A stretch of 64,000 bases of DNA from Perlucidibaca piscinae DSM 21586 (GTDB taxonomy: Bacteria; Pseudomonadota; Gammaproteobacteria; Pseudomonadales; Moraxellaceae), in assembly GCF_000420045.1 (NCBI RefSeq), contig NZ_ATUE01000008.1:124001-188000 (forward strand), read 5' to 3'. This document shows positions 53,195 through 62,504 of the stretch, piece by piece. The notes beneath the pieces are model-generated. The model did not search any database. It worked only from the letters and a program-made list of their open reading frames with translations, and had not been told where the DNA came from. The position numbers were made by a program, and so were the translations under genes. The stretch's first letter is position 1; every line of letters begins with the position of its first letter.

Positions 53195-53901
53195 GCCTGC
53201 TGCGCGTGGACGGACTGGGCGTGCGCTATGGCGGCATCGAGGCGGTGCGCGGCATCAGCCTGACCGTGGGCGAGGGCGAGTTGGTGTCGCTGATTGGTGC
53301 CAATGGTGCCGGCAAGTCATCGACGCTGGGTGCCATCGGCGGACTGGTGACACCGGCAGCCGGACGCATCGAGTATGCCGGCGGCAACCTGCTCGATCTG
53401 CCTGCCCATGCCCGCGTCTCCCGCGGACTGGCGCTGGTGCCCGAGGGGCGCGGCATCTTCTCGCGCCTCACCGTGCTCGAGAATCTGCAGATGGGGGCCT
53501 ACTGCCGGCACGACAACCGCGCCGTGGCTGACGATCTCGAGCGCATGATGGCGCTCTTCCCGCGTCTCAAGGAGCGTCGTCGTCAGCTCGCCGGCACGCT
53601 GTCCGGTGGCGAGCAGCAAATGGTGGCGATGGCGCGTGCGCTCATGAGCCGGCCGCGTCTGCTGTTGCTGGACGAGCCGTCCATGGGTCTGGCCCCCATT
53701 CTGGTGGCACAGATCTTCGAGATCATCCAGCGCATCGTCTCCGAAGGCGTGGCGCTGCTGCTGGTCGAGCAGAACGCCCGCCAGGCGCTGTCGATTGCCT
53801 CGCGGGCCTATGTCATGGAGTCGGGTCAGATCACCCTGTCGGGGCCGGCCGCCGAACTGGCCGCCGATCCGCGCGTCAGGGCAGCCTATCTCGGGGAATG
53901 A
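53191..53901 (+). CDS. livF: Branched-chain amino acid ABC transporter ATPase LivF
   Basis: Second ATPase, 236 residues, with GANGAGKSS (residues 36-44), VPEGRGIFSRLTVLENL, LSGGEQQMVAMARALM and LLLDEPSMGLAP. It is the last gene of the operon and ends before a perfect 22-base palindrome. Confidence 0.96.
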   Translation: MSLLRVDGLGVRYGGIEAVRGISLTVGEGELVSLIGANGAGKSSTLGAIGGLVTPAAGRIEYAGGNLLDLPAHARVSRGLALVPEGRGIFSRLTVLENLQMGAYCRHDNRAVADDLERMMALFPRLKERRRQLAGTLSGGEQQMVAMARALMSRPRLLLLDEPSMGLAPILVAQIFEIIQRIVSEGVALLLVEQNARQALSIASRAYVMESGQITLSGPAAELAADPRVRAAYLGE

Positions 53902-53919
53902 GGCGATCCCGGCGCAGGT

Positions 53920-53941
53920 GACGGGCTGAGCTCAGCCCGTC
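53920..53941. terminator. Perfect 22-base palindrome between livF and mltF
   Basis: GACGGGCTGAG and its exact reverse complement abut without spacer (effective loop of about 4), between converging genes. No T tract follows, so termination strength is uncertain. Confidence 0.5.
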
Positions 53942-53951
53942 CGCCCGATGA

Positions 53952-55424
53952 TCAGTTCAGGTTCTCGCTGCTGCGAATGCGATAGTCCAGCGCGGCCATG
54001 CGCGCGTCGTCACGCTCGAAGCTGGTGTTGAGCGCAATCGCGTCGTAGTAGCGGCGCACCTGCTGCACATAGTGCAGTGCCTGGCCGACATCCGGGGCCG
54101 CCTTGCCCTTGCGGCGATTGTCCTGGGCGAGCTGGCGCAGGTTGCGCGAGACTTCCAGCCAGCTGTCCGGGTTGCCATTCAGGCGGGCCGTCAGCTTGCG
54201 CGCCTGGATCATGTGGCCGGGCCCCATGTTGTAGGCGGCCAGCGCCATCCAGGTGCGATCCGGTTCCGGCACGCTGGCCGGCACCTTGTCGAGGATGCGC
54301 TTGAAGTAGGTGGCGCCACCACGAATGCTCTGTCCGGCATGGGTGCGGTTCTTCACGCCCATCATCTCGGCGGTGTCCTGGGTCAGCATCATCAGGCCCT
54401 TGACGCCGGTCGGGGACACCGCATCCGGATCCCATTTCGATTCCTGGTAGGCGATGGCAGCGAGCAGGCGCCAGTCGACGCCGTTTTCCGCACTCTGCTT
54501 CTCGAAGTCACCCTGGTAGCGCGGCAGGCGCTGGGCGATGTCGCGGTTGAAGCTTTTCGCGCCGTAGCTGTCGAAGGCGTCGCCATTGCTGTAGAAGGCG
54601 GCCAGGCGTTCCAGCGTGCCGTCAGCCTGCTTGCGGGCGAGAAACTCCTGGGCGGCCTGATACAGGCTCTGGTCGGCCGACTTCATGAAGACCCAGGACA
54701 CGGCATCCGGGTTGGCCAGGGTGTAGCCGTCACGCAGGTTGGGGAAGAGCGGACGGTAGGCGTCGAAATCCTGCGAGCTCATGCTCACGTAGTCGACCTT
54801 GCCCTCGTCGAGCAAGGTCAGCAGGTCGAGGCTGCGGCCCTGGCTGACTTCGACCAGACGCAGGCCGGGCACGTTGGCGAATTCGCTTCTCACGGCCCGC
54901 GCCTCGGCGCTGCCAGCCACCACCGCAATGGTGCGATTGGCGAGGTCGGCAGCCGATTCGGGTGAAAACTCACCCTGACGCTGGATCAGCTGCTGCTGAA
55001 CCTGCAGCACGGGGTCGCTGATGCGCAGGCGATTCAGGCGGGGGTCGGCCGAGGTCAGGCCGGTCAGCGCCAGCTGTGCCTGATTGCGACGAATGGCATG
55101 CAGCACGCGTTGCGGGCTTTCCACCGGATCGATCACCAGCTTGACCCCCAGTTCCTGGGCAAACTGCTGGGCCAGCTCGTACTGCAGGCCATGGGTATGG
55201 CCGTCCTGATGGTAGAACGTGCTCGGGCTGCTGATGCCGACCAGGTGCAGTTCACCGGAGGCGCGCACTTCCTGCAGGGCGTTCTGCACCGGCTGCAGGC
55301 TGAGCGTGGTGATGGCCAGCGTGCCCACGGCCGCTGCCTTGGCGTGTCGCTTGCCGACACGCTTGAACAGCTTCAGGGCCTTGCGGTGCAGGCGGGTGCG
55401 TGGCGTCTTCTTGCGGCCAGTCAT
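53952..55424 (-). CDS. mltF: Membrane-bound lytic murein transglycosylase F
   Basis: Cleaves peptidoglycan glycan strands. The 490-residue product has a basic N-terminus and a signal/anchor (about residues 30-48), a periplasmic solute-binding-like regulatory domain (residues about 60-290) and a C-terminal SLT domain with catalytic Glu328 (AYQESKWDPDAVSPTGVKGL quoted in part). The start at 55424 has GAGG upstream. mltF beside purL is the conserved Pseudomonas order. Confidence 0.93.
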   Translation of the reverse strand: MTGRKKTPRTRLHRKALKLFKRVGKRHAKAAAVGTLAITTLSLQPVQNALQEVRASGELHLVGISSPSTFYHQDGHTHGLQYELAQQFAQELGVKLVIDPVESPQRVLHAIRRNQAQLALTGLTSADPRLNRLRISDPVLQVQQQLIQRQGEFSPESAADLANRTIAVVAGSAEARAVRSEFANVPGLRLVEVSQGRSLDLLTLLDEGKVDYVSMSSQDFDAYRPLFPNLRDGYTLANPDAVSWVFMKSADQSLYQAAQEFLARKQADGTLERLAAFYSNGDAFDSYGAKSFNRDIAQRLPRYQGDFEKQSAENGVDWRLLAAIAYQESKWDPDAVSPTGVKGLMMLTQDTAEMMGVKNRTHAGQSIRGGATYFKRILDKVPASVPEPDRTWMALAAYNMGPGHMIQARKLTARLNGNPDSWLEVSRNLRQLAQDNRRKGKAAPDVGQALHYVQQVRRYYDAIALNTSFERDDARMAALDYRIRSSENLN

Positions 55425-55742
55425 CGTGAGACCTCGGTCGGTTGTTCGTTGCGACATGTCGCTGCGGCAGCGTGCGGCAGAGGGCATGTCCTGGCGTTGT
55501 CCCTTAGGGGGTTTTCAGTGCCTGTGCGGCGTGTTCGACGCATTCTGCGATGCGGTCATCTGCCGACTATAGAAGCCTGGGGGGGCAGTCGTCCATGCCA
55601 GGGCGATGAAACTGGTCTTATTGTCAGACAATTTATGGGGTGGCATGACGGTTGCTGGCACACCGGACTAACCTGAAGCAGCGGCTTTTCGCTACAATAT
55701 GCTGCGTTTTGCCCTCCATGCGCTGATCTGAGAGACCAACCC
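55425..55742. other. Intergenic region between mltF and purL
   Basis: 318 bases without a gene, holding divergent promoters. TATAGT on the minus strand (55571-55566) is a candidate -10 for mltF. TACAAT at 55693-55698 is a good -10 for purL, 45 bases before its ATG, with no good -35 partner. A 13-base palindrome ATTGTC-A-GACAAT lies at 55620-55632. No further structure is evident. Confidence 0.6.
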
Positions 55743-58700
55743 ATGCTGATCCTGCCTGGCGCCCGTGCGCTGTCCGCGTTTCGTCAACACCGTCTTCTGC
55801 AGGATCTGCAACAGATTGCCCCCACGCTCAGCGGTCTGTCCGCGCGCTGGCTGCACCTGGTCGCCAGCGATGCCGCCGAGGCCTCGCCGCGCCTGATCGA
55901 GCTGCTCACCTACGGTGATGACTTCGATGGCAGCGAGCAGGGCCGGCTGGCGGTGGTGGTGCCGCGCCCGGGCACGATCTCGCCCTGGTCATCGAAAGCG
56001 ACCGACATCGCGCACAACACCGGTCTGCGTGACGTGCAGCGTCTCGAGCGTGCCACGGCCTACTGGCTGGATGGTGCGGACGCGCTCGATGCCGTGACCT
56101 GGCAGGCCGTCACCGCACGACTGCACGATCGCATGACCGAGGTCGTGCTGGACGCCCCCGAGCAGGCCGCCGTGCTGTTCTCGCAGGAGTCGCCGCGCGC
56201 GCTGGCATCGGTGGACATTCTCGCTGGCGGCAAGGCGGCACTGGAGGCGGCCAATCGCGAACAGGGCTTTGCCCTCAGCCCGGACGAGATCGACTACCTC
56301 GTTGACAACTTCACCCGGCTCGGCCGCAATCCCAACGACATCGAGCTGATGATGTTCGCGCAGGCCAACTCGGAGCACTGCCGCCACAAGATCTTCAACG
56401 CCGACTGGACCATCGATGGCCAGCCGGCGCCGAAGTCGCTGTTCGGCATGATCAAGAACACCTACCAGCACCACAGCACCGACATCCTGTCCGCCTACAA
56501 GGACAACGCGGCCGTCATCGTCGGCCATCAGGCCGACCGCTTCTTCCGTGTCGGTGGCGGCACGACTTACGGCTACGTCAACGAGCCGGTGCACATCCTG
56601 ATGAAGGTGGAAACGCACAACCACCCGACCGCCATTTCACCGTTCCCGGGCGCTTCCACCGGTTCCGGTGGCGAGATCCGCGACGAGGGCGCCACCGGTC
56701 GCGGTGGCAAGCCCAAGGCCGGTCTGACCGGCTTCACCGTGTCCAACCTCAACATCCCCGGCTTCGAGCAGCCCTGGGAAAAAGCCTACGGCAAGCCCGG
56801 TCGCATCGTCACGCCACTGGACATCATGATCCAGGGCCCGCTGGGCGGCGCGGCGTTCAACAACGAATTCGGTCGTCCGGCCCTGTGCGGCTACTTCCGT
56901 ACCTTCGAGATGACTGTGAACGGCGTCGCCGGCCCGGAAGTGGCGGGCTACCACAAGCCCGTCATGATCGCCGGCGGCTACGGCAACATCCGCGAAGGCC
57001 ATGTGCAGAAGAACGCCATCCAGCCCGGCGACCTGCTCATCGTGCTCGGCGGACCGGCCCTGCTCATCGGTCTCGGCGGCAGTGCGGCCTCGTCCATGGC
57101 CAGCGGCGCCAGCAGCGAGAACCTCGACTTCGCCTCGGTGCAGCGTGACAACCCGGAAATGGAGCGTCGTGCCCAGGAAGTCATCGACGTGTGCTGGGCC
57201 ATGGGCGAGAGCAACCCCATCGTCGCCATCCACGATGTCGGCGCTGGCGGCCTCTCCAATGCCATGCCCGAGCTGGTCAACGACCACGAGCTTGGCGCAG
57301 TCCTCGACCTGCGTGCCGTGCCCAGCCTCGAGCCGGGCATGGCGCCGGTGGAGATCTGGTGCAACGAGGCGCAGGAGCGCTACGTGCTCGCCATTCGCCC
57401 GGACAGCTTGGAACAGTTCCGGGCCATCTGTGAGCGCGAACGCGCCCTGTTCGCGGTGCTGGGCGAGGCGACCGAGGTGCGTCACCTGACCGTCAATGAC
57501 CCGCACTTCGGCAATGCGCCGGTCGACATGCCGATGCAGGTGCTGCTCGGCAAGACGCCGAAGATGCAGCGCAGCTTCACCCGCCAGTCGGTGGCCCAGG
57601 CTGCCCTGGATCTTGCCGGCCTGAGCGTGCGCGAGGCGGCCGAGCGCGTGCTGGCGTTGCCAGCGGTCGCGTCCAAGCAGTTCCTGATCACCATCGGCGA
57701 CCGCTCGGTGACCGGCCTGGTGGCGCGCGAGCAGATGGTCGGTCCCTGGCAGGTGCCGGTTGCCGACGTCGCCGTCACCGCCACCGGTTTCCGCACCGAG
57801 ACCGGCGAAGCCATGGCCATGGGTGAACGCACCCCGGTGGCCGTGCTCAATGCCGCCGCCTCGGCGCGCCTTGCCGTGGGCGAGACCCTTACCAACATCG
57901 CTGCCGCGCCCATCGCCAAGCTGTCCGACATCAAGCTGTCGGCGAACTGGATGGCCGCCGCCGGTGCCGGCAAGGAAGACGAGAACCTGTTTGACGCCGT
58001 GCACGCGGTCGGCATGGAGCTGTGTCCGGCGCTCAACCTCACCATCCCCGTCGGCAAGGACTCCATGTCCATGCGCACGGTCTGGCAGGATGGCGACGAG
58101 AAGAAGTCGGTAACCTCGCCGCTGTCGCTGGTCGTCACCGGCTTTGCACCGGTCACCAACGTGCGCGCCACGCTGACGCCGCAGCTGCGCAGCGACCTTG
58201 GCGATACGCGTCTGCTGCTCATCGACCTCGGTCGCGGCCAGAATCGTCTCGGCGCCTCGGCACTGGCCCAGGTCACCGGCCAGATCGGCCAGCAACCGGC
58301 GGACGTCGACGACCCGGCCCTGCTGCAGGACTTCTTTGACGGCATCCAGCGCCTCAATGCCGCCGGCACGCTGATCGCTTATCACGACCGTGGTGACGGC
58401 GGTCTGTTCGCCACCCTGGCCGAGATGGCCTTTGCCGGTCGCGCCGGCTTCCGCGCCGACCTCACCCGTGTCGGCAGCGATGCGCTGGCGGCACTGTTCA
58501 GCGAAGAGCTGGGCGCCGTGGTGCAGGTTCGCACGGCCGATGTCGGTGCAGTCCAGGCCGCCTTTGCCGGGACCACGCTGGCCGGTCATGTTCACACGCT
58601 CGGTGCGGTCACCCGTGACGAGCAGCTGGTGTTCGTGCGCGCCGGTGGTGAGCTGCTGCGTCTGGACCGTGCCGAGGCGCAGCAGCGCTGGGCGGAAACC

Positions 58701-59618
58701 AGCTACCGCATCCAGGCGCTGCGTGACAACGCCGACTGTGCGCGCGAGGAGTTCGAGGCCATCGTCCTGCCCTCGGCCGGTCTCAACGCGCAGCTGTCCT
58801 ATGACCTGAATGACGACATCGCGGCGCCCTTCATTGCCAGCGGCGTGCGCCCGAAGGTGGCCATCCTGCGCGAGCAAGGCGTCAATGGTCATGTCGAGAT
58901 GGCGGCTGCCTTTGACATGGCCGGCTTCACCGCCGTCGACGTGCACATGAGCGACCTCGTCGCCGGGCGCGTCGATCTCGCGCAGTTCGCCGGCCTCGTG
59001 GCCTGTGGCGGCTTCTCCTACGGCGATGTGCTGGGCGCCGGTGGTGGCTGGGCCAAGACCGTGCTCTTCAACGAGCGCGTGCGCGAGCAGTTCGCCAGCT
59101 TCTTCGCGCGTCCGGACAGCTTCTCGCTGGGCATCTGCAACGGTTGCCAGATGCTCTCGCAACTCAAGGACCTGATTCCCGGCGCCGAGCTGTGGCCGCG
59201 CTTCGTGCGCAATCGCAGCGAGGTCTTCGAGGCGCGCACCACGCTGGTGGAAGTGCCGGCATCGCCATCGATCTTCCTGGCCGGCATGGCCGGTTCGCGC
59301 ATGCCGATTGCCGTTGCCCATGGTGAGGGCCGCGTGCAGGACAGCGACGCCCGGGTTGCCTGCCTGGCCGGCAGTGGTCTGGTCGCGCTGGGCTATGTCG
59401 ACCACGCCGGTCAGCGTACCCAGCAGTACCCGCTCAATCCCAACGGATCGCCGTTCGGCATTGCTGGCGTGACCTCGTCCGACGGCCGCGCCACCATCAT
59501 GATGCCGCACCCCGAGCGCGTGTTCCGTGCCGTGCAGCACAGCTGGCGTCCGGATGACTGGCAGCAGGATGGTCCCTGGGCGCGCATGTTCCGCAACGCC
59601 CGCCGCTTTGTCGGCTGA
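55743..59618 (+). CDS. purL: Phosphoribosylformylglycinamidine synthase
   Basis: Large-form FGAM synthase of purine synthesis, 1291 residues (E. coli 1295). The PurS-like N-domain, two ATP-binding FGAM synthetase repeats (ETHNHPTAISPFPGASTGSGG, quoted in part, and GKDSMSMRTVW) and the C-terminal glutaminase domain are present. The glutaminase triad is C1132 (LGICNGCQ), H1256 and E1258 (MPHPERV). A 13-codon gap separates it from nothing unusual; a small NIF3-like gene follows 14 bases later. Confidence 0.97.
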   Translation: MLILPGARALSAFRQHRLLQDLQQIAPTLSGLSARWLHLVASDAAEASPRLIELLTYGDDFDGSEQGRLAVVVPRPGTISPWSSKATDIAHNTGLRDVQRLERATAYWLDGADALDAVTWQAVTARLHDRMTEVVLDAPEQAAVLFSQESPRALASVDILAGGKAALEAANREQGFALSPDEIDYLVDNFTRLGRNPNDIELMMFAQANSEHCRHKIFNADWTIDGQPAPKSLFGMIKNTYQHHSTDILSAYKDNAAVIVGHQADRFFRVGGGTTYGYVNEPVHILMKVETHNHPTAISPFPGASTGSGGEIRDEGATGRGGKPKAGLTGFTVSNLNIPGFEQPWEKAYGKPGRIVTPLDIMIQGPLGGAAFNNEFGRPALCGYFRTFEMTVNGVAGPEVAGYHKPVMIAGGYGNIREGHVQKNAIQPGDLLIVLGGPALLIGLGGSAASSMASGASSENLDFASVQRDNPEMERRAQEVIDVCWAMGESNPIVAIHDVGAGGLSNAMPELVNDHELGAVLDLRAVPSLEPGMAPVEIWCNEAQERYVLAIRPDSLEQFRAICERERALFAVLGEATEVRHLTVNDPHFGNAPVDMPMQVLLGKTPKMQRSFTRQSVAQAALDLAGLSVREAAERVLALPAVASKQFLITIGDRSVTGLVAREQMVGPWQVPVADVAVTATGFRTETGEAMAMGERTPVAVLNAAASARLAVGETLTNIAAAPIAKLSDIKLSANWMAAAGAGKEDENLFDAVHAVGMELCPALNLTIPVGKDSMSMRTVWQDGDEKKSVTSPLSLVVTGFAPVTNVRATLTPQLRSDLGDTRLLLIDLGRGQNRLGASALAQVTGQIGQQPADVDDPALLQDFFDGIQRLNAAGTLIAYHDRGDGGLFATLAEMAFAGRAGFRADLTRVGSDALAALFSEELGAVVQVRTADVGAVQAAFAGTTLAGHVHTLGAVTRDEQLVFVRAGGELLRLDRAEAQQRWAETSYRIQALRDNADCAREEFEAIVLPSAGLNAQLSYDLNDDIAAPFIASGVRPKVAILREQGVNGHVEMAAAFDMAGFTAVDVHMSDLVAGRVDLAQFAGLVACGGFSYGDVLGAGGGWAKTVLFNERVREQFASFFARPDSFSLGICNGCQMLSQLKDLIPGAELWPRFVRNRSEVFEARTTLVEVPASPSIFLAGMAGSRMPIAVAHGEGRVQDSDARVACLAGSGLVALGYVDHAGQRTQQYPLNPNGSPFGIAGVTSSDGRATIMMPHPERVFRAVQHSWRPDDWQQDGPWARMFRNARRFVG

Positions 59619-59632
59619 GGCCGGGAAAGCGC

Positions 59633-59944
59633 ATGCTGAAGCTGACGGTCTACATCCCGGACAGTCATCTCGAACCGGTCAAGGCGGCGTTGTTTGCCGC
59701 CGGCGCCGGCCGCATCGGCAGCTACGACGGCTGTGCCTGGCAGGTGCTGGGCCAGGGGCAGTTCCGGCCATGCGATGGCGCCCGGCCTTTCATCGGTGAT
59801 GTCGGCAGCGTCACCGTGGTGCCGGAATGGCGTGTCGAAATGGTGCTGGATGAGTCCGTGCTGGAAGCGGTCATCGCGGCACTGAAAACGGCGCATCCCT
59901 ACGAGACGCCGGCCTACGACGTGGTCGCGGTGTTGCCGGTTTGA
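59633..59944 (+). CDS. NIF3/YqfO-domain small protein
   Basis: A 103-residue protein matching the YqfO-type insert domain of NIF3 proteins as a stand-alone protein. Recognisable stretches are LTVYIPDSHLEPVKAALFAAGAG, GSYDGCAWQVLG, FRPCDGARPFIG and AHPYETPAYDVV. Role unknown. It is probably co-transcribed with purL (14-base gap). Confidence 0.85.
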   Translation: MLKLTVYIPDSHLEPVKAALFAAGAGRIGSYDGCAWQVLGQGQFRPCDGARPFIGDVGSVTVVPEWRVEMVLDESVLEAVIAALKTAHPYETPAYDVVAVLPV

Positions 59945-60021
59945 CACGTTTCACGGTAAAAAGGGTCAATTGACAGCGTATGCCCACTGGCGTGCCGCTC
60001 AGCATCAGGAACGGTTTCCCC

Positions 60022-61071
60022 ATGGCCCAGCGCACCGACGCGCCCATCTTGTTGCGACTGGCCTATCAGGCCATGCTGAAGTCGGGGCTGCCTGTCGATG
60101 ACATTCTTGCGCAGGCCAGAATCTCCCCGGCGCTGCTTGACGTCCAGGCCTCCGAGCGCACCCCGTTCGCCGGTCAGGCCGCGTTCTGGAAAGCCCTCGA
60201 GCAGTTCTCCGGCGACCCGCACATCGGTCTGCATCTGGGCGAGCATCTGCCTGTGTATCGTGGCCAGGTGCTGGAGTACCTGATTTCCTCCAGTCCCACC
60301 TTCGGAGAAGGCCTGCGTCGTTCGCTGGCCTACCAGCGTCTGCTCAGCGATGCCATCAGTGCCCGTCTGGTGCAGGAGGGCGATCAGGTCTGTCTCGCTG
60401 ACCTGACAGACTCCAGCGAGCAGCGCCATTTCGCCGAGGCCCTGGTGATCGGCGTCATCCGTTTCTTCAGCTCGCTCACCGATGGCCAGTTCAAGCCGCT
60501 GGCGGTGCACTTCACCCATGTCGAAGGGGCGCCGGTCAGCGAATACGAGCGTGTCTACGGCTGCAAGGTCACGCTGGGCTGTCGCGAGAATCGCATCTAT
60601 TTCGATCCGGCGGTGCTCGGGCACCGGGTCTGGCATGCCGAGCCCAGTCTGCTGCGCCTGCACGAGAAGATGGCCAACGAGAAGATGGCGGAGCTCGAGC
60701 GTCTCGATCTGGTCGGCGAGGTCAAGCGTGCCATCGGCGAGATGCTGGAGTCGGGCGAGACCAGCCTGGAGGCCGTGGCGGGGCGACTCGGCATGCCGCC
60801 CCGTCGCCTGCGCACCGAGCTTGAAGAGGCCGGCACCAGCTTCAATCACGTGCTCGCCGATTACCGGTCACGGCTGGCTCGGCGCCTGCTGGCCCGTACC
60901 GACGAGAGCATCGAGCAGATCGTCTACCTCACCGGTTTCGCCGAGCCCAGCACCTTCTATCGTGCCTTCAAGCGCTGGACCAACGAGACGCCCATCGAGT
61001 ACCGCAAGCGCAAGCAGGAACAGCTGGCGGCCGCGCGTGCGGCTGCCAAGGCCGGCATCGAGCTGTCCTGA
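60022..61071 (+). CDS. AraC-family transcriptional regulator
   Basis: A 349-residue regulator with an AraC_binding_2-type N-domain and C-terminal helix-turn-helix region (LEAVAGRLGMPPRRLRTEL, then IEQIVYLTGFAEPSTFYRAF). The ATG at 60022 has AGGAA upstream; another ATG at 59980 is possible. It converges with the 61084 gene and has no obvious target beyond the nearby acyl-CoA dehydrogenase operon (inference). Confidence 0.87.
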   Translation: MAQRTDAPILLRLAYQAMLKSGLPVDDILAQARISPALLDVQASERTPFAGQAAFWKALEQFSGDPHIGLHLGEHLPVYRGQVLEYLISSSPTFGEGLRRSLAYQRLLSDAISARLVQEGDQVCLADLTDSSEQRHFAEALVIGVIRFFSSLTDGQFKPLAVHFTHVEGAPVSEYERVYGCKVTLGCRENRIYFDPAVLGHRVWHAEPSLLRLHEKMANEKMAELERLDLVGEVKRAIGEMLESGETSLEAVAGRLGMPPRRLRTELEEAGTSFNHVLADYRSRLARRLLARTDESIEQIVYLTGFAEPSTFYRAFKRWTNETPIEYRKRKQEQLAAARAAAKAGIELS

Positions 61072-61083
61072 GCCTTTCCGGAC

Positions 61084-62265
61084 TCAGGCCGGCAGCGTCA
61101 ACAGTCGCTGCAGCCAGAGTCGCCGCATGTCCTCATCCAGCAGGCCGAACAGCAGCATCAGCGCCAGCCATTCCTCGCGCTCATTGATGTCGGTCAGCAG
61201 ACGCTCCACGGACGTGTCAGACGCCGCCGCCATCAGGCGGGCGATGTCGCCACGTCGCGTGTCGCTCATGTGCAGCACCAGGATCAATGCCGGCGACCAC
61301 AGCGCATGGGTTTCAGTCACGATCAGCAGGTGATGCAGCGTGTCTTCGTCAAGCGTGTCCAGCAGGCGCCCTGTGCGTTCGCGCAATGGCGTGTCCATGA
61401 CCGAGACCAGTGGCAGCAGGGCATGCCAGAGGTCGTGGTCACGTGCGGCTGCCAGCAGTTCGCCAAGCACGGCATCGTCGTGCAGTGCCGGCAGGTTGAC
61501 CAGCCGCCGCCGATCTGACGCCGGCATCAACGTCCGCAGGGGCAGGGCGACATCCCACAGGGCATGACGGATTACCCCCCGCACCATGCTGCCCAGGGTG
61601 GCCTCGTCATCACGCAGGGCCAGCGCATGCGGCCAGAGGTCGCTGTCCTCGGCAGCCGCCGTGCGGATCACCGTGTGCAGGGTTGGCTCGGGCAGGACGG
61701 CCAGCATGTCGGCAATGCGCCCGGTATGCTCGAGGAAGAAGGCGCTGCGCAGCAACGCCTCGCCATCGTCGATGGCGGGAAGAATGGCCTGCACGATGGA
61801 CAGTGGCAGGGTGTCCACCAGCTCGCCCAGCACGATGTATTCGCGCCGCCGGATCAGCTCCTGCGCCACAGCCGCGACGCGCTCGATCGGCAGCGCGGCA
61901 GTGAGCTCGCAGGCGCGCTGCGTTTCCAGGTGCACGGCCGCCCGGGCGAGGAACTCCGGTTTCAGGTGGCGGGCAATATCGATGGCGCGTGCCGTAGCCA
62001 TCTCGCCGGCGACACGCGCACAGAGCAGGGGGCCCATGCTGTGCTCGGCAATCCGTGCCACCAGTGCGGTCGGCAACAGCTTGCTGGCGGCGGCGATGCG
62101 TCCGAACAGCGTGCGTCGGCTGTCCAGCAGCAGTCGGCTGGCTGCCGTGCGCAACTGGCGCAACGAATCGACGTCCGCCGTGTGCAGAAATTCCAGGCCG
62201 GTTTCCGGCACATGCAGCAGCCTGGCCAGTCGCCCCAGTTCGGCCTGCTGCCGGAAGTCGGTCAT
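61084..62265 (-). CDS. Helical-repeat protein of unknown function
   Basis: A 393-residue, Leu/Ala/Arg-rich, soluble protein with no signal or membrane segment. Repeats of about 24 residues such as LPTALVARIAEHSMGPLLCA and LPIERVAAVAQELIRRREYI resemble the MgtE N-terminal superhelix. I do not recognise a named family. It follows two small genes and two acyl-CoA dehydrogenases on the same strand, with a 10-base gap to the 70-residue gene, so an operon is likely. Confidence 0.75.
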   Translation of the reverse strand: MTDFRQQAELGRLARLLHVPETGLEFLHTADVDSLRQLRTAASRLLLDSRRTLFGRIAAASKLLPTALVARIAEHSMGPLLCARVAGEMATARAIDIARHLKPEFLARAAVHLETQRACELTAALPIERVAAVAQELIRRREYIVLGELVDTLPLSIVQAILPAIDDGEALLRSAFFLEHTGRIADMLAVLPEPTLHTVIRTAAAEDSDLWPHALALRDDEATLGSMVRGVIRHALWDVALPLRTLMPASDRRRLVNLPALHDDAVLGELLAAARDHDLWHALLPLVSVMDTPLRERTGRLLDTLDEDTLHHLLIVTETHALWSPALILVLHMSDTRRGDIARLMAAASDTSVERLLTDINEREEWLALMLLFGLLDEDMRRLWLQRLLTLPA

Positions 62266-62275
62266 GGGCCTGTGC

Positions 62276-62488
62276 TCATCCGAGAATCATGCGGCGTACC
62301 GTGCCGCGCAGGAAAGCCGGCACCAGGCCCAGGCCATGCTCGAGGGCATCGGCATAGTCCTGTTCCTGGCGCACATGACTGGCACGGATCAGTGCCAGCA
62401 GCTGTTCATGCTGCGCAGGGGCCAGGCCGGGCAGATCTCCGGCACGCAGACCCGGCTGCTCCTGCAGCGGCTCCGGCAGCGTGTTCAC
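62276..62488 (-). CDS. Small hypothetical protein
   Basis: A 70-residue product beginning with GTG (MNTLPEPLQEQPGLR). It looks alpha-helical and soluble. Codon use matches its neighbours, and it lies 16 bases after the acyl-CoA dehydrogenase stop and 10 bases before the helical-repeat gene. GGGACGG before the start is a fair ribosome site. Its function is unknown. Confidence 0.55.
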   Translation of the reverse strand: MNTLPEPLQEQPGLRAGDLPGLAPAQHEQLLALIRASHVRQEQDYADALEHGLGLVPAFLRGTVRRMILG

Positions 62489-62504
62489 GGCATCCGTCCC
62501 GGCG

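Noticed and set aside
56637..59540. A 967-codon open frame antisense to purL
   Set aside because: Same reason: it mirrors purL codon bias with no ribosome site or conserved motif.
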